6,756 nt of DNA from CAYPOY01 sp964412395 (GTDB lineage Bacteria > Chloroflexota > Anaerolineae > B4-G1). Below, piece after piece: positions 4,852 through 6,756 of this stretch; the stretch's first letter is position 1, and every line of letters begins with the position of its first letter. Under the pieces are notes generated by a model. That model did not search any database, was not told where the DNA came from, and was given only the letters and a program-made list of their open reading frames with translations. A program made the position numbers and the translations under genes. The DNA lies in NCBI GenBank assembly GCA_964412395.1, contig CAYPOY010000293.1, positions 1-6,756 of the forward strand, given 5' to 3'.

Positions 4852-5688
4852 ATGTACCAATCTACCACCCCGCTCAACATCGCCCATCGTGGAGCCAGCG
4901 CCGCTGCGCCGCCGAACACATTGGTCGCCTTCGAGAAAGCTGTGGAACTGGGCGCCGATGGGATCGAATTTGACGTTCATCTCTCAGCCGACGGCGTGCC
5001 GGTGATCATCCACAACTTTACCGTGGACGACACCACCGATGGCAACGGGCGGGTGGCTAGTTTGACGCTCGCGCAACTCAAACAACTTGACGCTGGCTCC
5101 CACTTCGATCCGGCCTTTGCTGGCGAGCGCATCCCCACACTGGAAGAGGTGCTGGAGACAGCAGGGAGCCAGCTGCTTTTGAACATCGAACTGAAAACCA
5201 CCAGTGTGCGCGACAATGGGCTGGAACAAGCGGTTATCGCCCAGGTCGAGCAACACGACCTGGGCGACAGCGTGCTTTTCTCATCGTTCAACCCCTTCTC
5301 CCTGCGACGGGTCAAGATGATCGCTCCCCACATCCCCGTGGGCCTTCTCTATGCCCCTGGCCTCCCGCTACCCTTGCGCCGTGCCTGGCTGGCCCCTATG
5401 TTCCCCCACGAGGCCCGCCATCCAGAGCACACGATGGTGGATGCACACTACATGGCCTGGGCACGACGGCGCGGCTACCGGGTGAACACCTGGACGGTAG
5501 ATGACCCGGATGAGATGCAGCGCCTCATCGGTCTGGGGGTGGATGGCATCATCACCAATGTCCCCGATGTCCTGCACCGCATCCTGGCAACGCCGCACAC
5601 ATCTGCTTGCCCAACCTCGCCGATGTGCTATAATCTACCCCATGCCACCGTCACGGATCGCCTTCATCGCCATAGCCCTGGCGTTTGA
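4852..5688 (+). CDS. Glycerophosphodiester phosphodiesterase
   Basis: The enzyme hydrolyses glycerophosphodiesters to sn-glycerol-3-phosphate plus an alcohol. In this 278-residue TIM-barrel protein one sees HRGAS with H12-R13, metal ligands E39 and D41 in IEFDVH, the second catalytic histidine H54 in VIIHN, E113 and K115 in NIELK, FSSFNP, and the C-terminal VNTWTVDDPDEM and GVDGIITNVPD. No signal peptide is visible, so it is probably cytoplasmic. Two family positions are unusual: the PENT motif reads P-P-N-T (P21), and the H-D pair reads H54-N55. The ATG follows the ATPase stop by one base and lacks a strong ribosome-binding site, so translation is probably coupled. The barrel ends near residue 245. 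The last 30 or so residues are atypical, contain the pit promoter in their DNA, and overlap the first 47 bases of the next gene in another frame. Confidence 0.9.
   Translation: MYQSTTPLNIAHRGASAAAPPNTLVAFEKAVELGADGIEFDVHLSADGVPVIIHNFTVDDTTDGNGRVASLTLAQLKQLDAGSHFDPAFAGERIPTLEEVLETAGSQLLLNIELKTTSVRDNGLEQAVIAQVEQHDLGDSVLFSSFNPFSLRRVKMIAPHIPVGLLYAPGLPLPLRRAWLAPMFPHEARHPEHTMVDAHYMAWARRRGYRVNTWTVDDPDEMQRLIGLGVDGIITNVPDVLHRILATPHTSACPTSPMCYNLPHATVTDRLHRHSPGV
5607..5634 (+). promoter_or_regulatory. Promoter of pit, inside upstream CDS
   Basis: TTGCCC (5607-5612), a 16-bp spacer and perfect TATAAT (5629-5634) carry an extended -10 TGC (5626-5628). The start point should fall at about 5641-5642, which is at or next to the ATG at 5642, so the mRNA would have no leader. 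The whole promoter lies in the 3' coding part of the phosphodiesterase gene. Confidence 0.75.
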
Positions 5689-6628
5689 TTTCCTGAACGG
5701 CTTTCATGACAGCGCCAACATCGTCGCGACCATGGTCGCATCACGCGCCATGAGCCCATGGCGCGCCCTGCTGCTCAGTGCAGCAGCCCATTTCATCGCC
5801 CCATTTCTCTTCGGCGTGGCCGTGGCGACCACCATCGGCCAGGAAGTCGTGCGACCCCACGCGAACACGATGGCAGTCGTGCTGTCAGCACTCCTGGCGG
5901 CAATCGTCTGGAACCTGGTTACCTGGTTTTTCGGCATCCCATCCAGTTCCTCCCATGCCCTCGTCGGCGGGTTGGTCGGCGCGACCATCGTGGGCTATGG
6001 AGTAGAGGCCGTGCAACTTCATGGACTGCTAAAAATTGTCGTAGCACTGCTGCTAGCGCCACCGGTGGGATTGCTCGGTGGCTACGTTCTCATGAAACTG
6101 GTGCTGTTCCTGGCCCGGGGGGCCTCACCGCGCGTCAATTGGTTCTTCAAGCGGGCGCAGACCTTCACAGCGTTAGCGCTGGCGCTGAGCCACGGGACAA
6201 ACGACGCGCAGAAAACGATGGGCCTGATCACGATGGGGCTGGTGGGAGCGGGAGTCCTGACAGAGTTCCGGGTGCCGTGGTGGGTGATCGCCGCCAGCGC
6301 CGGGGCGATTTCCCTGGGAGCGGTCATGGGCGGCTGGCGCATCATCCGCACACTGGGAGGGAAATTCTACAAGATTCGGCCAGTGCACGGCTTCACAGCC
6401 CAGATCACATCAGCCGTGGTGATCCTGGGAGCAGCGCTGCTGGGTGGCCCTGTCAGCACCACGCAGGTGGTCAGTTCAGCCATCCTGGGTGTCGGATCGG
6501 CCGAGCGGCTGAACAAGGTGCGCTGGGGGGTTGCCGGCAACATCCTCACCACCTGGGTGCTGACTATTCCCGCTTCGGGACTTCTGGCGACGTTGGCGTA
6601 CCTGGCGGTGCGGCGTATCGTGATGTAG
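5642..6628 (+). CDS. pit: PiT-family inorganic phosphate transporter
   Basis: This 328-residue integral membrane protein belongs to the PiT family (PF01384), which carries out cation-coupled, low-affinity import of inorganic or metal-complexed phosphate. Family signatures are clear: FLNGFHDSANIVATMV near the N-terminus (D23, N26), GIPSSSSHALVGGLVGA at about 98-114, the second inverted copy SHGTNDAQKTMG at 183-194 (N187, D188), and GGPVSTTQVVSSAILGVG at 268-285. About ten hydrophobic segments are spread along the length, and a basic central loop (about 159-172) separates the two repeat halves. The ATG at 5642 is chosen because the family motif follows directly. An upstream frame extension to 5501 translates the phosphodiesterase gene out of frame. 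There is no Shine-Dalgarno sequence before it, consistent with a leaderless transcript. No recognisable Pho box was seen. The DUF47 gene follows after 9 bases. Confidence 0.95.
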   Translation: MPPSRIAFIAIALAFDFLNGFHDSANIVATMVASRAMSPWRALLLSAAAHFIAPFLFGVAVATTIGQEVVRPHANTMAVVLSALLAAIVWNLVTWFFGIPSSSSHALVGGLVGATIVGYGVEAVQLHGLLKIVVALLLAPPVGLLGGYVLMKLVLFLARGASPRVNWFFKRAQTFTALALALSHGTNDAQKTMGLITMGLVGAGVLTEFRVPWWVIAASAGAISLGAVMGGWRIIRTLGGKFYKIRPVHGFTAQITSAVVILGAALLGGPVSTTQVVSSAILGVGSAERLNKVRWGVAGNILTTWVLTIPASGLLATLAYLAVRRIVM

Positions 6629-6637
6629 GAGGCAGGC

Positions 6638-6756
6638 ATGGGCTGGTTACGACGCTTCTTCAAGACACAGCCGAATCGGTTTATTCAGTTGTTAATCCAG
6701 CAAGCCGACTATACCGTCAAAGGTATGGAAGCACTACAGGAGTACATGGACGATCC
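6638..6756 (+). CDS. DUF47 / PhoU-like Pit accessory protein (partial)
   Basis: This gene starts at ATG 6638 behind GGAGG (6628-6632, 5-nt spacing) and runs off the window after 39 codons. The product begins MGWLRRFFKTQPNRFIQLLI and continues with an amphipathic helix, QQADYTVKGMEALQEYM. That fits the start of DUF47 (PhoU_div, PF01865) proteins: a basic, aromatic first few residues followed by long helices of a PhoU-like bundle. Members are typically encoded next to Pit transporters and are thought to modulate them. The 9-base gap and the overlap of the GGAGG with the last base of the pit stop point to co-transcription. The family call rests on a short N-terminus plus context. Confidence 0.8.
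   Translation, partial: MGWLRRFFKTQPNRFIQLLIQQADYTVKGMEALQEYMDD

Noticed and set aside
4377..4919. Long - strand open frame of 180 codons
   Set aside because: It is antisense to conserved AAA+ motifs and is a by-product of GC-rich codon use.
4433..5005. Long + strand open frame across the ATPase-phosphodiesterase junction
   Set aside because: Its translation is Arg/Pro-rich and motif-free, while the other frame carries clear family motifs on both sides.

Overview
This window looks like a piece of a moderately GC-rich bacterial chromosome, probably a Chloroflexota (Anaerolineae-like) organism. This is inferred from the style of the intergenic and in-gene repeats (a CTTGTCCTGAGCGAAG-type hairpin and ACCTnnnAGGT-type palindromes), the receiver-first hybrid kinases and the strong TATAAT promoters. 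No marker gene fixes the taxonomy. All convincing intact genes are on the + strand.

Region 1 (1-557) holds the last 32 codons of a histidine kinase and a stand-alone CheY-like receiver. Region 2 (551-1565) is a repeat-rich graveyard. It carries two inverted-repeat elements (551-796 and 952-1110) that share a 14-bp palindromic motif with different centres, several 7-bp/3-nt hairpins, a second copy of the in-gene repeat found at position 1, a possible gene remnant on the - strand and a broken BMP-family lipoprotein gene. Region 3 (1587-2784) is a receiver-HisKA-HATPase hybrid kinase with its own strong promoter. Its receiver is about 60% identical to the one in region 1, so the two-component genes look like a local duplication with the repeat cluster between the copies.

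Region 4 (2785-3382) holds a small MMP1-type zincin metallopeptidase. Region 5 (3460-5688) is an operon with a clear promoter. It encodes a winged-helix/AAA+ ATPase of a conserved but poorly characterised type and, one base later, a glycerophosphodiester phosphodiesterase. Region 6 (5607-6756) is a PiT-type phosphate transporter followed closely by the start of a DUF47/PhoU-like protein, the usual Pit partner. Its promoter lies inside the 3' end of the phosphodiesterase gene and appears to give a leaderless mRNA.

Regions 5 and 6 together suggest a phosphate-handling neighbourhood: the phosphodiesterase releases glycerol-3-phosphate, and PiT plus DUF47 import inorganic phosphate. Whether the ATPase or the two-component genes belong to that theme cannot be read from the sequence. 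I found no CRISPR array, tRNA, rRNA or transposase gene.
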